A stretch of 64,000 nucleotides of DNA, from assembly GCF_000003195.3 (NCBI RefSeq), contig NW_018396398.1, positions 395,983 to 459,982 on the forward strand. The letters run 5' to 3'. This stretch comes from Sorghum bicolor. Its lineage: Eukaryota; Streptophyta; Magnoliopsida; Poales; Poaceae. Under the pieces are notes generated by a model. It was given only the letters and a program-made list of their open reading frames with translations, did no database searches and was not told where the DNA came from. Positions within the stretch are counted from its first letter, which is position 1. Each line of letters begins with the position of its first letter. Position numbers and translations under genes: made by a program. Shown here in pieces: positions 34,421 through 47,800 of this stretch.

Positions 34421-36690
34421 TGTAACGCCTGAGGGAAAATAGATAAAGAAAAAAAGGTAAAAAATAAAAAAAAATAAAAATACTGTAGCCGGCGCTACAG
34501 TACCCGCGGTGTACAGTACCACGCCCGACCCTTCTCCTACCTTGAGTCGGTGTTTTCCCTGTTCCTCCCAACCTGGTCACGAACCGCCGCCATCCTACCT
34601 ACAAAATTCACGAAAGAGAGAAAGGAGAAGAGGGAAGAGGAGGAGAGGGCCTAGGGTTTTGCCACCGCCGTCGCAGCCGCCGCCGTCGTCGGTCATCCGT
34701 GGTGGTTGTTCTTCCTCCCGTGCAAATTACGGTTAGGTTCTACCACGTATCTTGGCTGTCCCATTGATCCACCATGTCCCTTTGCTGTCCATGAGGGCTT
34801 AGCCATGTTTGGCGTAGATCGGAATAACAAGGCCTTTGTGGCGGCAAGGATCGTGGTGAGTTGGATCGGAGATGATGGAAAGGTGAAGAGGCGGAGAAGA
34901 AGGAGTAGACGCCGGGAGTTTTTGCGTCGTGCTCGCTGTGGTTCTCTAGGTGAGAAGCCAAATATTAATCCCCTTCATCTGATCAAGTTTTGCGGATTAA
35001 ATCGCTTATTTGGGATTGGGTTTAGTGGAGAAATTATCGAAGTCAATTTCGTTCTTCTTCTGAAATTCTCGTCAGACTGAGCAGTCCCTGTTCATCATAA
35101 TGTTAGGGCATATTAGAGGCTTTAATAATTTTTGAGCCTGTGGACAAAGTTGTAGAGGACTTCAATGTCTTTGTTTGGACGCCAAGAACTCTGTCATAGC
35201 AGTTATAATTTGTGAGATATCGAGTTTTCAATCTGACTGTTTTCCAGTGACGAAAATCTGGACAGTTTTGGATCTAAGCAGTTTTTGACCCTATTAATGA
35301 AATAATTAGGTCTTTGATTATTAACAAAGGTTTTAAGATTTTTGTTAAGCTTTCTAGATTGGTAAAGTTTGTAACTTTTGAATAAATATATCTCCAGTTA
35401 TGAATTTTTGAAATTTGATGTTCTGTTTTGAATGTCAGAAATATTCAGTTGTGTTTTATGGTTAATTATACCATCTTACGGACCTCTGATGCAAAACCTT
35501 TCAATACAAAAGTTGTACATAACAGAGTTTTACATGGTCTGATAAATTGTGGTAATTTTTGGATGAGTATTCTGAAGTATATGAAAAAGAGAAGAGTCGG
35601 TACTGCTGTCTTGATCGGTAGCGCAAACGGTAGAGGCTTGAATGTCGGGTTTGGGGCGCTTTAGTGCGTATTTGTTCTTAATCTTACTTGTATGTTGGTG
35701 TATGCACTGAATATTATTTGTGATCAGGTGGTAGCACTTCGGAACGTCGCTAGTGTTTTTGTTCTCCTTCGGTAAATTAAGAGGCAAGTGAATGTAGCGG
35801 TGGTTTGCTACCGTTTTGGCTTGTTATTTTCATCAGCTACAGTTTATTGTCTATAAGAATGTCTTGGTATTTTCAGCCTTAGTTAAATTATGGTCTTATT
35901 TAAGTTCTCATGGTGATGGTATTATTTTATATTGTTATTTGAGGCTAGCCCACATACCTAAATTTGAAGTTGGTGTATCACTCGTGAATTATTAATTTTA
36001 TTGCAACATGCTAAGTGCATTGCATCATTCATTGGTATTGGAAGTTATGTCTTGACCTGTGGTCATGACTGTACCGGTACGCATCATGGGATGCAGCTCC
36101 ACACCTTGTTGGGTGTGCAGGCAGGAGACATATGCATTGCATTCATATGCATTCATGAGAAGTATGTTATCGAAGGGATTTTATCCACGTTATTATGAAG
36201 CTCTCTATTGTTGGCTATGTTCCAAATCAGAAGTCTGTTACTTTAATTCGATATCGTGTCAATTGGAAACACCATATTAAATTGATATTAATTCAACTTG
36301 TGGTTTAAATAGCTTGTCAAAACAAATACGCTTGCTGAGATATTTTATCTCACTCTTGCGTTACTCAATACTTGATGCTTGCTTGGAAGGGAAGGAAATT
36401 AGCTGTACGTCACACACTTCTTCATTTAGAGACCTTGTGTTTTAATAAATAATAACTTGGTTTGCTCATTGGTTTTGAAGGTGTTTGTTTAAAGTGTGAA
36501 TGTTAAACTTAACTCTTGCCTTAGGATGTTTATTAATCCTAGTTTGGTATTTCAGTTATTTATATATTTTATTCTTCCGCTTGCTATAAATACCAAGAAG
36601 ATGCTGCCAAATTATTTGTTAGTTGTGTGCAGCTGTTGTGTGTGTAGTTTAGTAGCATTCTGGTGTATTTGTGGTTTCCGAGGTGTTACA
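34421..36690 (+). repeat. 3' LTR of the chromovirus, full length
   Basis: 2,270 bp, TGTAACGCC to GTGTTACA, followed by the TTAAC duplication. The first part is GC-rich with the hairpin CTGTAGC-CGGC-GCTACAG near 34484; the second is AT-rich. Frames in this LTR have no known domain and match the equivalent part of the left LTR, so they are not separate genes. Confidence 0.93.
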
Positions 36691-37872
36691 TTAACCTATG
36701 GTGCATTAGGTGCAAACCGTGCACCTATCTTGCACTGAAACTAACACTATCTCTAAACGGATCGAAGTGAGATTCCATATGACACATGTCATCTAGGAGT
36801 TCCATTTGGTGCGTCCAAATTGATTTCTAAGCATAGGGTATGTTCCATGCAAATCGTGCACCTATCTTGCATCAAGATTAGCACTATATCTAAACAGACC
36901 GAACCAAGCCTCCACTTGAGCCTCTTCACCTAGGAGTACCAACAGGTGCTTCCATAATGGTTTCTTAGACTTTGGTGCATTAGGCGCAAACCGTGCACAT
37001 ATCTTGCACCGAAACTAATACTGTCTCTAAGCACATCAAAGCGAGATTCCATATGACACACGTCATCAAGGAGTTCTATCGGGTGTGTCCAAATTAATTT
37101 CTAAGCATATGGTACGTTCCATGCAGAGCATGCATCTATCTTGCATCAAGATTAGCACTATCTCCAAATAGACCAAACCGAGCTTTCACTTGAGCCTTTT
37201 ACCTAGGAGTACCATCGGGTGCGTCCAAAATGGTGTCTTAGCCTATGCTGCATTATGTGGCACCTATCTTGCACCGAAACTAACACTGTCTCCAAATAGA
37301 CCAAAGCAAGATTTTGTATGACACATCATCTAGGAGTTCCATCATGTGCGTCTAGATTGTTTTCCAAGCATTTGGTATGTTCCATGCAAACCGTACACCT
37401 ATATTGCATCAAGATTAGCACTATCTCCAAAAAGACCGAATCGAGCATCCACTTGAGCCCCTTCACCTAGGAGTACCAACAAGTGCGTCCAAAATGGTTT
37501 CTTAGACTATGGTACATTAGGTGCAAACTGTGCACATATCTTGCACCGAAACTGACAATGTCTCCAAATGCACCGAAGCGAGATTCCATATGACACACGT
37601 CATCAAGGAGTTCCATCGGGTGCATACAAATTGATTTCCAAGCATATGTTATGTTCCATGCAAACCATGCACCTACCTTGCATAAGGATTAGCACTATCT
37701 CCAAACTAACCGAACCAAGCTTCCACTTGAGCCTCTTCACCTAGGAGTACCAAATAGTGTGTCCATAATGGTTTTCTTAGACTATGGTGCATTAGGTGTA
37801 AACTGTGCACCTATCTTGCACTAAAACTTACAATGTCTACAAACGGACTGAAGCAAGATTCCATATGACACA
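36691..37872. repeat. Satellite segment C
   Basis: About 8.6 monomers of the 137-bp family, in register with array B across the chromovirus (TTAAC joins TTAACCTATGG) and with array D across Tat-2 (ACACA joins ACACACGTCATC). Two small deletions occur near 37258 (GCATTATGTGGCACC) and 37323. Confidence 0.92.
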
Positions 37873-38325
37873 TGTGGGGGTATAAACCCCTATACCCTTA
37901 TGGCTAGACTTGGGCCAGGAGGCTTGGCCCATCACGAAGATAGTTTGAGGCTTGATTCAACTACTCGGAGTTTCGCGCAAGGAAACAAGACATGGAGATC
38001 AAGCGAGATTCTAGTCGGTTAGAATAGGAATTGATATCGAACTATCTATGGCAATTGTAACCGACTAGGATTAGTTTCCAGATCTGTAACCCTGCCCTCC
38101 GGACTATATAAGGAGGGGCAAGGGACCCCCCTAGGACACATTATTCTCAATCCAATACAATCAGACGCAGGACGTAGGTATTACGCCCACACGGCGTCCG
38201 AACCTGGATAAAAAGCTTGTCCGTGTCTTGCGTCACCATCGAGTTCATAGTTTGCGCACCGTCTACCGATAAACTACTACCGTGGGTATACCCCAAGGTA
38301 GACTGCTGAGCAGCTTTCTTCGACA
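37873..38325 (+). repeat. 5' LTR of Tat-2
   Basis: TGTGGGGGTATAAACC to TTCGACA. A TATA box TATATAAG sits at 38105-38112, with an AAGGGACC region after it. It retains the TATA motif that the right LTR has lost. Confidence 0.93.
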
Positions 38326-38326
38326 G

Positions 38327-38344
38327 TGGCGCGCCAGGTAGGGG
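38327..38344 (+). other. Tat-2 primer binding site
   Basis: TGGCGCGCCAGGTAGGGG one base after the LTR, the same site as in Tat-1. Confidence 0.82.
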
Positions 38345-38373
38345 GTGTGCGTACAGCTCTCCCGACGAACAAG

Positions 38374-40840
38374 ATGGTCATCATTCCAGCTTCCGCGGCC
38401 GTGCCTGGAGGCCTCACGTTCACCGTCGGCCAGATCACGTGGACGACGCACGGCGGCGGTCTCACGACCATGGTTTCGGAAGGAACCCAGATCCAATCTG
38501 GGATGACGGCGGCATCGGCTCCGACCACGCAGATGCTGGCACCGAGCACCCGACCACCGCTTCCGCGCTACAAGGGAAAGAAGATCGATGGCTCGGATCT
38601 TCTCCGAGCCCTTGATCGCGCTGATTTCAAGCATCTCGAAGCTTCCCGACTAGTAGATGGGATCTCGCGCCAGCCTGATCAAGCCGCACCAACGGATTTT
38701 TTCAACTCCTACCGGCCAACTCGTGTCGTCACACACGAACGGCTGGGAACGTCTCTGACGATTAGCTCCACCCTCTTAGGATGGTCCGTCAAGCTCGAGG
38801 CTGATCTGAAGGAAGGTTATCCTTGCGGTCTAAACAACTCGGCCTCTCTCTACTCGCGGCACATCCAATCCCTTTTTAACGAGGCTGGGTGGTTGCCAAA
38901 GTGGAGCGGTCGACCAGCTCGTCACTACGTCAACATGGTGACGATCCCAGAACTACGGGACGGCCAGGCTTCCAGCACAAATTCGAGCACTGGTTCCGTT
39001 CCCACTGAAGTCATAAACTCTTAGGACGAGGACTACGACCTGGATTTGCCACCATATCCTCCGGGTTTATCTCGTTTCCCGGTCTTCCCACCCCGGCGAG
39101 GAGATATCGTTTTCAACGTCAGCGCCGACGAGCCGGATGTTGATGGAGAAACAGACGAGCAGAGGCAGCTCCGTGAGCAGCGCAATGCCGACCACGCCCG
39201 ACGACGCGCGGACGAGGAACGCCAACTCCTGCCGCATAATCTCACCGACGCCTTCGACATGGTCGGGGATCAGCCAGTCTACAAAACGCCAAGCGCCAAT
39301 GTGGCTGTCGCCATGGCCAATTTAGATCGACTCCCTGATACTCCCGAATGCTAGGGCGTCCGATCCAGCGTTCGAGCACATCTGATCGCCGCGATGGGAC
39401 AGACAGCCACTCTGCTCAAAAGAGTCCAAGCTATCTCCTATATAGAGGTATCCTCCAACCAGACCCATCGCAACCGGACCTCACCACAGCCCAGCAGGCA
39501 CCACCGCAGCCCTTCCCCCAACAATCATCGAAAAGATTCACGGCGTGGCGACGGCGGTCGGGATGCTGGCGGTCACCGCGAGCAGAATCGCGGGCGTGGT
39601 CAAGAAGTAAACCAGCACAGGGATCTTCGATACAACATCCCTCCAAAAGACGCCTGGGAACGCATCAACAGGCGCGCCACGGAGAGAGCAATTCACGAAA
39701 ACCTGCGTCGTATTGAGTACGATGCAACGCATGGCCCCCCGGGCTTGAGACAGTTCTCCTCACACCTCCGCCAAGTCGTGTGGCCCCGCAACTTCAAGCT
39801 TGAGAAACTAAAAAAATACGACAGCATGGAAAACCCAGAAAACTGGATCACTCTATACGAGATCGCCGTCCGATCAGCAGCAGGAGATGAGCACGTCATG
39901 GCCAACTACTTCCCGGTCGTCCTCGACCAGGCTGGTCACCAGTGGCTCCTGGGCCTGCCCGAGGACACTTTCGACTCCTGGGAAGATTTACGCCAAGCAT
40001 TCATCAACAATTTTATCGCTACCTGCGAACAGCCCGGGAACAAATACGACCTCGAGAGGATACGGGACAGGAAAAACGAGCCACTGCGCGATTACATCCG
40101 ACGATTCTCGGATATGCGCCTTAAGATCCCAAAAATTTCCCACGACGAGGCCATATCTGCTTTCATAAAAGGGCTGCGCTTCCACGAGGCACTGAGGAAC
40201 AAGCTACTGCGCAAAAGGCCAACAACGATGGCCGAGCTTCTTGCCACGGCCAAAAACTACGCCGACGCCGACGACGCAGAAAAACTCATCCGGGATGATG
40301 CGAGAGGACCCGACCAGCCTCCTCGGTGAGACGATAGTCGTGGTCGCTTCGACAACAGGAACCATTGTCGCCCCGACAACCGCGATAACAGGGAAGGTTG
40401 GGACCGGCGGCGCGACAATCGCGATGATTTCAGAGGAAAGCGCCCCCACGACCACGACCACGAGGTGAATACAGTCAAGCGCCCCAACGGGCGGTGGGAC
40501 TACCAAGAAGACTACAACAAGACGTTGAAGGGACCATGCCAACTCCATCCAAAGTCCAACCACACCATGGAAGAATGTCGCATCCTCAAAAGCATCTATA
40601 CGCGGCGGGCGGCTCAAGACGACCCCACCAAGAAAAACTGGAAACAAGACGGGCGCGATCACGAAGACGAGGATGAGGACCAGGATAGGGACCCACGACA
40701 ACCAGTATGTCAGTCCCACCGACGTGGTCCACTCCATCTTTGGGGGCAAGATTTCCATCGAGTCCAAGCGAGAAAGAAAGCTTCTAAAGAGAGCCTGCCT
40801 CAACATAGACAGCGCAGATGGTTTGATCGCTGATCCGAAA
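38374..40840 (+). pseudogene. Tat-2 gag, interrupted by stops
   Basis: One plus-strand frame from the ATG at 38374 holds a 5' domain (PASAAVPGGLTFTVGQ), a charged linker (EQRQLREQRNADHARRRA), the gag core (WITLYEIAVRSAAGD, FINNFIATCEQPGN, LRDYIRRFSDMRLKIPK, AFIKGLRFHEAL) near 39830-40180, and a knuckle-like CQLHPKSNHTMEEC near 40538. TAG at 39022, TAG at 39352 and TGA at 40327 break it; the last would be repaired by reading CGA. A frameshift near 40680 separates it from protease. Confidence 0.85.
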
Positions 40841-41543
40841 TTCCCCCCTGGTCGCACAGAGAGATGTCCTTCAGCAGAAAGGACCAGTGGGCCGCCATCC
40901 CGGAGCCAGGACGTTTCCCCCTAATCCTGGATCCTTGCATTAACAGCATTAGGTCGAGCGTGTGCTCGTCGATGGGGGAAGCTCCATCGACATCCTCTTC
41001 CGCAACAGCATGCCTGCTCTCAAGATAACTCCGACACAGCTAAAGCCCTATGACGCTCAATTCTGGGGAGTCTTGCCAGGGCAAAGCTCAGTACCCCTCG
41101 GACAGATAACTCTGCCTGTCCAGTTCGGAACATCCGACCACTTTCGAACAGAGTTCGTGAACTTCGTGGTTGCTGACTTTGACGGGACCTACCATGCGAT
41201 ATTGGGCCGACCATCGCTGACAAAATTCATGGCGGTCCCACACTACTCGTACTTGGTTCTTAAAATGCCCACGGAGATGGGCGTTCTAACTGTCAGGGGC
41301 AATGTCTACACCGCATACACTTGCGAGGAGGAAAGCTTCAAGATCACCGAAGCAATTGATCTTTCAATTCGCATGGCAGAAACAGCAAACCAAGCCGCGC
41401 AGCTCCCTCCCGACCAGCTCCGACTACCTGAGCAGGCGACCGCTAGGAAGAATTCGAAGTCCAAGGAATACAAAGAGGTACAGCTGGTCGACGGCAGCCC
41501 CGAGAAGACGGCCCTCATCGGGGCCAATCTGGACCCTAAATAG
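40841..41543 (+). pseudogene. Tat-2 pol: aspartic protease
   Basis: After frameshifts near 40680 and 40840-40920, the frame gives the active site VLVDGGSSIDILF at about 40961-40999, again the DGGS form, then SVPLGQITLPVQFGTSDH and AILGRPSLTKFMAVPHY. It ends in a TAG at 41541-41543 after LDPK, at the same place as in Tat-1. RT sequence continues in the same frame behind it. Confidence 0.85.
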
Positions 41544-42913
41544 GAAGACGCGGTCATCAGGTTTCTAAGGGACAACGTGAGCGTTTTCGCATGAAAACCC
41601 GCATACATGCCCAGCGTCCCATGAAACCTGATCGAGCACTCCTTAAACGTCTCGAAGACCGCAAGACCCATCAAGCAAAAGCTGCGACGGTTCGCTCGTG
41701 ACAAAAAGGAGGCTATTAGGACAGAAATAACACGGCTTCTAGCAGCCGGATTTATAAAAGAAGTGTATCATCCCGATTGGCTCGCCAATCCGGTTCTTGT
41801 ACGCAAAAAGAATAATGTTGGAGAATGTGCGTTGATTACACCGATCTCAATAAACACTGTCCTAAAGATCCTTTCGGTCTCCCTCACATCGACGAGGTGG
41901 TCGACTCAACGGCCGGATGCGAACTCCTTTCTTTTCTAGACTGCTACTCTGGTTATCACCAGATCTCGCTAAAGGAAGATGATCAGATCAAAACATCTTT
42001 CATTACTCCTTTTGGCGCATACTGCTACACGACCATGTCCTTTGGACTCAAGAACACCGGAGCCACCTATCAACGGGCCATCCAGCAATGCCTCCACGAC
42101 GAGATTCGTGATGACCTCGTCGAAGCTTACGTAGACGACGTCGTCGTCAAAACAAGGGATGCAAACACCCTAATCGACAACTTAGACCGAACCTTTAAGG
42201 CACTAAACAAGTATAAGTAGAAGCTTAACCCCAAAAAGTGCATCTTTGGGGTCCCTTCTGGTCTACTACTCGGCAATGTCGTCAGCCACGATGGCATACA
42301 ACCGAATCCTTCAAAAGTAAAAGCAGTGCTCGACATGCGACCACCTAAGAATGTCAAGGATATTCACAAGCTCACCGGATGTATGGCCGCTCTCAGCCGC
42401 TTCATCTCAAGACTAGGAGAAAAAGGCCTCCCTTTCTTCAAACTCTTGAAGGCGTCGGAAAAATTCTCCTGGACAGAGGAAGCTGACGCTGCGTTCACCC
42501 AGCTCAAGACCTTCCTCACCTCTCCGCCTGTTCTCACAGCGCCTCAGCCCAATGAAGACCTGCCAGGTCACGTCAATAGTGGTCGAGCGAGACGAGCCAG
42601 GTCACGTCTACAAGGTCCAAAGACCCGTTTATTTCATAAGCGAAGTCTTAAACGAGTCCAAGGCCAGATACCCACAAACACAGAAGCTCATATACGCCAT
42701 TCTAATAACGTCGAGGAAGCTAAAGCACTACTTCGACAAGTTCTCGAAGTGGATATTCTGCGCAATAATGACGCCAACGGCAGAATCGTAAAATGGGCAA
42801 TGGAATTATGCCCATTCTCCCTGGATTTCCAAAGCCGCACTATAGTCAAGTCTCAGGCCCTGGTCGATTTCATCGCAGAGTGGACAGATCTCAACGAGCC
42901 CCCCCGTTTCTGA
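41544..42913 (+). pseudogene. Tat-2 pol: reverse transcriptase and first RNase H
   Basis: The RT start (IKQKLRRFARDKKEA, HPDWLANPVLV) is in the protease frame with TGA codons at 41592 and 41622. A frameshift near 41820 then leads to MCVDYTDLNKHCPKDPFGLP, FLDCYSGYHQI, TMSFGLKNTGATYQRA and catalytic YVDD. A TAG at 42218 replaces a likely Trp codon. The connection has SRFISRLGEKGLPFF. The RNase H is damaged by a short deletion near 42560 and carries a foreign-looking patch at 42733-42754 that matches integrase. RT motifs are intact but no continuous frame exists. Confidence 0.87.
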
Positions 42914-42932
42914 CGTCTCCGACCACTGGTCA

Positions 42933-43484
42933 ATGTTCTTCGACGGGTCCTTGAACATCAACGGCGCAGGCGCTGGGATACTCTTCGTGTCGCCTAACAA
43001 GGACAAACTACGTTACATCCTTAGAATCCTTTTTCCGGCGTCAAACAACGTCGCCGAGTATGAAGCATGCCTGCATGGCATACGACTAGCCGTCGAGTTG
43101 GGAGTCAAACGCCTCTACGTCTATGGCGACTCCGCTTTAGTTATCAACCAGCTCAACAAGGAATGGGACGCAACCCACGAGAAGATGGATCTCTACTGCA
43201 AAGAAATCCACAAATGGGAATCCAACTTCTACGGCATAGAGTACATCCACGTAGTCCGGGATAAGAACCAGGCAGCGGATGTGTTGTCAAAGTTAGGGTC
43301 ATCTCGGGCCCAGATCCCGCGAGGTGTTTTCGTCCAGGACATCCATGAGCCAAGTGTGGGCACAGACCTGGTTGAAAAGCAACCTATTGAGGCAATGCTC
43401 ATAGACGACGCTACTCCGACAACCAGTAGCCGTGATTGGCGCACCCCGTTCATCAGATATATATCAGACGGGTCAGGCTTTTAG
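42933..43484 (+). pseudogene. Tat-2 pol: second (archaeal-type) RNase H
   Basis: The complete catalytic set is visible: FFDGS (Asp), NNVAEYEACLHG (Glu), YGDSALVINQ (Asp) and KNQAADVLSKL (Asp). This second RNase H marks the Tat lineage. The frame ends with a TAG at 43482-43484; integrase sequence continues in the same frame. Confidence 0.88.
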
Positions 43485-44675
43485 GATAAAACGGAGAACG
43501 AGTGCCTCATTCGACGATCAAAGAATTACATACTGGTGGACGGAAAACTTATGCGAAAAAATGCAAGTTCTGAAGTGCTGCTCAAATGCATATCCCAAGA
43601 TGATGGCATCAAGCTCCTAGACGACATACATGCCGGATCCTGCGGCAACCATGCTGCCTCCAGAACGCTGGTCGTGAAAGCTTTCCGAGCAGGTTTTTAC
43701 TGGCCAACCGCGGTCACCGACGCAGAAAAGCTAGTCCGACATTGTGAAGGATGTCAGTTCTTCGCTAAAAGGACCCACGTACCTGCTCATGAGATTCAAA
43801 CTATCCCGTCATCCTGGCCTTTCGCCTGCTGGGGCCTCGACATGATCGGGCCATTTAAACCGGCCCCCAGCAACTTCAAGTTCGTCTTCGTGTTAATCGA
43901 CAAGTTCTCGAAGTGGATCGAATACATGCCACTGGTCAAAGCAACCTCTGAGAAGGCTGTGGAGTTCCTCAATCAAATCATACAGAGATTCGGGATCCCC
44001 AATAGTATAATCACCGACCTGGGTACTCAGTTCACTATCACTACATTTTGGGACTTCTGCGATGACAGAGGCATAGTCATAAAATACGTGTCAGTAGCTC
44101 ACCCACGAGCAAACGGTCAAGTCGAGCGCGCGAACGGAATGATCATTGATGCCCTAAAGAAAAGGTTGTACACCGAGAACGACAGAGCACCTGGTCGATG
44201 GATGAAAGAGTTACCGGCTGTGGTCTGGGGTCTCCGAACACAGGCTAGTCGGAACACGGGGGTGTCACCCTACTTCATGGTTTACGGCACCGAGGTAGTG
44301 CTGCCGTCTGATATAACCTTCGGGTCTCCAAGAATTTAAAACTTCGACCAGTCAACAGCCGACAACGCCAGGGAGCTCGAAATCAACTGCATGGAGGAAA
44401 AGCGTCTAAATTCATGTCTTCGAACCGCAAAGTATCTTGCAGCCATCAGACGGTACCACAACAGGAACGTCAAGGACCGTTCTTTCATGGTCGGCGATCT
44501 GGTACTCAGGTGGAAAACAAGCCAGGAAGGAATGCACAAGCTATCCACCCCATGGGAAGGACCCTTTGTGGTCGCCGAAGTCACACGTCCTACATCCTAC
44601 AGATTGGCGTTTCCAGACGGAACACGCGTGCCTAATTCTTGGCACATAGACAAACGGCGCCGTTTTTATCCATAA
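43485..44675 (+). pseudogene. Tat-2 pol: integrase
   Basis: In frame with the second RNase H after the TAG at 43482. The zinc-binding part shows IHAGSCGNH and CEGCQFFAKR; the core shows Asp in WGLDMIGP, Asp in IITDLGTQFT and Glu in NGQVERANG; the C-terminal part shows VGDLVLRWK and PWEGPFVV and ends FYP-stop. A TAA at 44337 splits the core from the C-terminal module. Catalytic residues are preserved. Confidence 0.9.
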
Positions 44676-44897
44676 GTTCTAGTAACTTTTGCTTGTAAGT
44701 TTCTTATAATTGGCAATAATAAAAGTTTTCCTTTTTCGCTATACTTTGTTTACACGCAAAACTTTCGACGAGCACAACAATATCCTCTGCGACGGAGATC
44801 CTTAATGACTATCAATCAAACACAGTGATACATCACTCAGATAACTTTGCAGCGCTCAAAATCAAGGTCATGACAAAATCAAACTTTATTACAAACT
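44676..44897. other. Tat-2 spacer between convergent pol and antisense gene
   Basis: About 220 bp, AT-rich, with AATAATAAAAG near 44713-44725 that could act as a poly(A) signal for the plus strand. No coding potential. Confidence 0.45.
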
Positions 44898-47800
44898 TTA
44901 CATACAAAGTTTACAATAAACACCCTGACGGGCGGTTACTAGTCTACTCCTATAGACTATCCTACTGGCCTCCTGCTCGGGCTGATCACCCGCTTGGCCT
45001 TGCTGCCCGGACGAAGGGGTCGGGGCCACCGGTGCCTGGCTGGTCGAGACCGCAGGCGTCGACCGCCCATCACCGGCAATAGACGCCCCCGACAACTCCC
45101 TGGCCGACTTGTCTGACCCCGGCTGGTCGGGGGGAGTGGCCGTCCCGCATAGGTTGATGTCGCCGATCACCGTCGACAACAAGTCTAGTAGGCCACCTCG
45201 AAGGTCGTCCGCCTCCCACGGGCCGACTTCCTTGGGGTACCCCCTCGCCAGCCTGGACAAGTCGACTAGGGGATAGTGGGCGCGCACCATGCTAAGGACA
45301 TGTGCGCCGGCGAACTCCCCGGCGTCCTTAACGAACTGCTGGAGCCAATCCCACGCCCGTTGCGCCTTCTCGACTGGTGTCAGCTTCGGCGCGCAGGGCT
45401 GGTCTTCAGGAAGCTCAGGGCTGATCAAGTCCAGGACCGGGGCTACTCCTTTCCAAAGCCTAATATAGTTAGTCTTCCAGGAGTCCCGATCCTTGACCAG
45501 CTCGTCTAAGTGCTTCTTGGTATTCACCTTGAGCACTACAAACCAAGCAGGAGGACAGTTTAAGAACAATGAAAAGAACGTTGAATAGCCAAATAAAAAA
45601 AGGGGGGCGGCACGGTTATCACCAGACAATTCCCGATTCCTCTAGCTTAGCTCCTCGCCTGCTCGCCGTCCGGCCTCTAGCGCCCCGGCAAGCTCTCGGC
45701 CGAGCTGCTCCTTCTCTTATCGGAGGCGCGCAACCTCTTCCTCCAAGTCTACAGGAACACTCCCCTGGTCAGCAAAACTAATCACACGGCTATATACAGC
45801 TGCTCGGAGTGTGCGACTGACCTATCCTCTGCCGATACTGGTCGGCTAAACGCCGAGTAAGCTCGAGACGACGCTCTTCCTGAGCACTCATCTCGGCCAC
45901 CTTCTCCCCAACTTCTGACCGAAGCCGGTTCACCTCCGCGGACAGGGCCTTGTTCTCGGCCACAATGCCCTCGATTTGGTCGAAGCACCTTTTCCAGTAC
46001 TTCGCCGTTTTCATCGCGCCCTGCAAAGAAGAACATATGTCGAACACAGGAAAACTACACAAAAGTGTCGAGTAGCACACAGGACCACTTACCTTAACCT
46101 CGTCCACGAGACGCTTGGCCGCGCGCTCCACCCTCGCGGCCTCTTCCGTCTCCGCGAGCTCCTCGTGTCCAATAAAGTGGTCCCCACGTTGGCGCCACAC
46201 GTAGACGTGCTGGCGGCCGTCACGGGGATGACCTTGGATCTCCTCCATGTCGTCGTCAGAAGCCGCCTGGGGCTCCTCGTTCGCCGCACAGCCTCCGGCC
46301 GTGGTCATGGGCATCACTGGCCCCTGGTCCAGGCCAGGGGAGCCTACGGGCGAAGAGGTCCCTGCTCGGGGCGGTGTTGGGACTCTCCCCTCTCCGGCTG
46401 GAGGAGTCGGGACTCTGTCTTCCTCCCCCACAACATTACTCGGGGGAGAGGTCTTCGTTGCCTCTTCATCCCTTGTCGGGGTGCTCGCCGTAGCAGCGGT
46501 AGCCGCCGCAGGCTGCTCATTGGCTTGTGGCGCGGCGCCTCCAGCGGCGGCAACAGGCTCGGCCGTCCTCTGTTCAGCGACCTGGTCGGGGTTGACGTCC
46601 GACGCCGCGCTAAACAAGGAAACAACATTTAAACAATGTCAGAAACAGCAACAAAAAACAGAACGTCGCAGTATGAAAGTTCAACACTTACAGGTCAGAT
46701 CGCCGGTGTGTCGCGGTGAACCTCCTCCTGGTCCTACCGGTTGGCGCCTGCGCTCCTGTCTCTGCGATGCGCGGTGCAGGAGGGTCGCTGGCCACCCGAT
46801 CAGTGGTGGCCGGCGCTACGTCCGGTCGACTGCGCGGTCTCCGGACCAGAGAAGGCGCGGCCTCCTCCTCCTCGTCGTCGTCATCGGTGATCTGGACGAG
46901 TCGATGGCGCTTCGGCGCCTGACTGCTCTCCGCCGGCAGCGCCTCTGCGGGGGAGGGGTCTGCCGCCATCGGCCTTTTCCCTGCCACCCTATCCTCGGTG
47001 GTCGGGGCGGGGTGGGTCTACTCCTCCTCACTGCTGGTGTACCGGGTACACCGAGCAGCGTCGTCCTCCGGCGGATCTTCCCCTGCGAGATTCTCCATCC
47101 CAGGTGCCAGTGATACGTACATTGTGCACCGGTCAACGTCTCCGATCTACAACAGTAAAAGAGACAAGTCAGCAACTAGGAAGAACAAGAACTAAGGAGG
47201 TACAATCAATCAGTAACGTTACCTTGGGAGCTGGTCGCCCTAGCTTGAAGGCCTGCACCCAATCACTGCCACGGACGAAGCTGTTGTCCGCAAAGTTGAA
47301 CAGTTCGTTCAACAGCTGCTGCACTTCCGCATTCTCCAAGACCTCAGGCCTCATCCTGGTCGGGTCCTGGCTCCCAGCGTACTCATACGCCGAGTGCACC
47401 CTCTTCTGGCAGGGCATCACCCGACGACAGACGAAGTTGCCGACCACTCCTAGCCCGTCCAAACGCGACCAGTCGATCAGCTTCATCAGGTCCGCTACTT
47501 GACCGGCAAACTCTGGGCAGTCGGTCCAACTGACCCTCTTCTCGGGGATGTACCCCACGTCACAGAACGTGGAGCTGCCCGGCTCTTCCCTGACATAGAA
47601 CCACTTCTTGTACCATTCGGTGAGAGAAGTGTTCCATGGGCAGTTTAGATACCGGTTCTTCATCCCGTCGCGAAGATTGAGGTATACTCCACCTGCAATC
47701 TTGGAGCCTCCAACCGCTCCCTTTTTCCTCAAACAGAAAAGATAACGAAAAAGATCGAAGTGCGGCTCTATTCCAACATAGGCCTCGCACAGATGGATGA

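Larger units (their letters stand above)
30173..36690 (+). mobile_element. Tekay-type chromovirus (Ty3/gypsy), internally deleted
   Basis: 6,518 bp between TTAAC duplications (30168-30172 and 36691-36695). The right LTR is 2,270 bp (TGTAACGCC...GTGTTACA). The left LTR keeps only its first 598 bp and then jumps into the middle of gag. A long pol, a C-terminal chromodomain remnant, and the large LTR fit the Tekay/Del branch. The 5' terminus reads TGGAACGCC instead of TGTAACGCC. With no PBS and no 3' part of the 5' LTR it cannot replicate on its own. Confidence 0.9.

Noticed and set aside
34706..35080. 124-codon frame in the chromovirus LTR
   Set aside because: Lies in the non-coding LTR; the matching part of the left LTR is broken by a stop.
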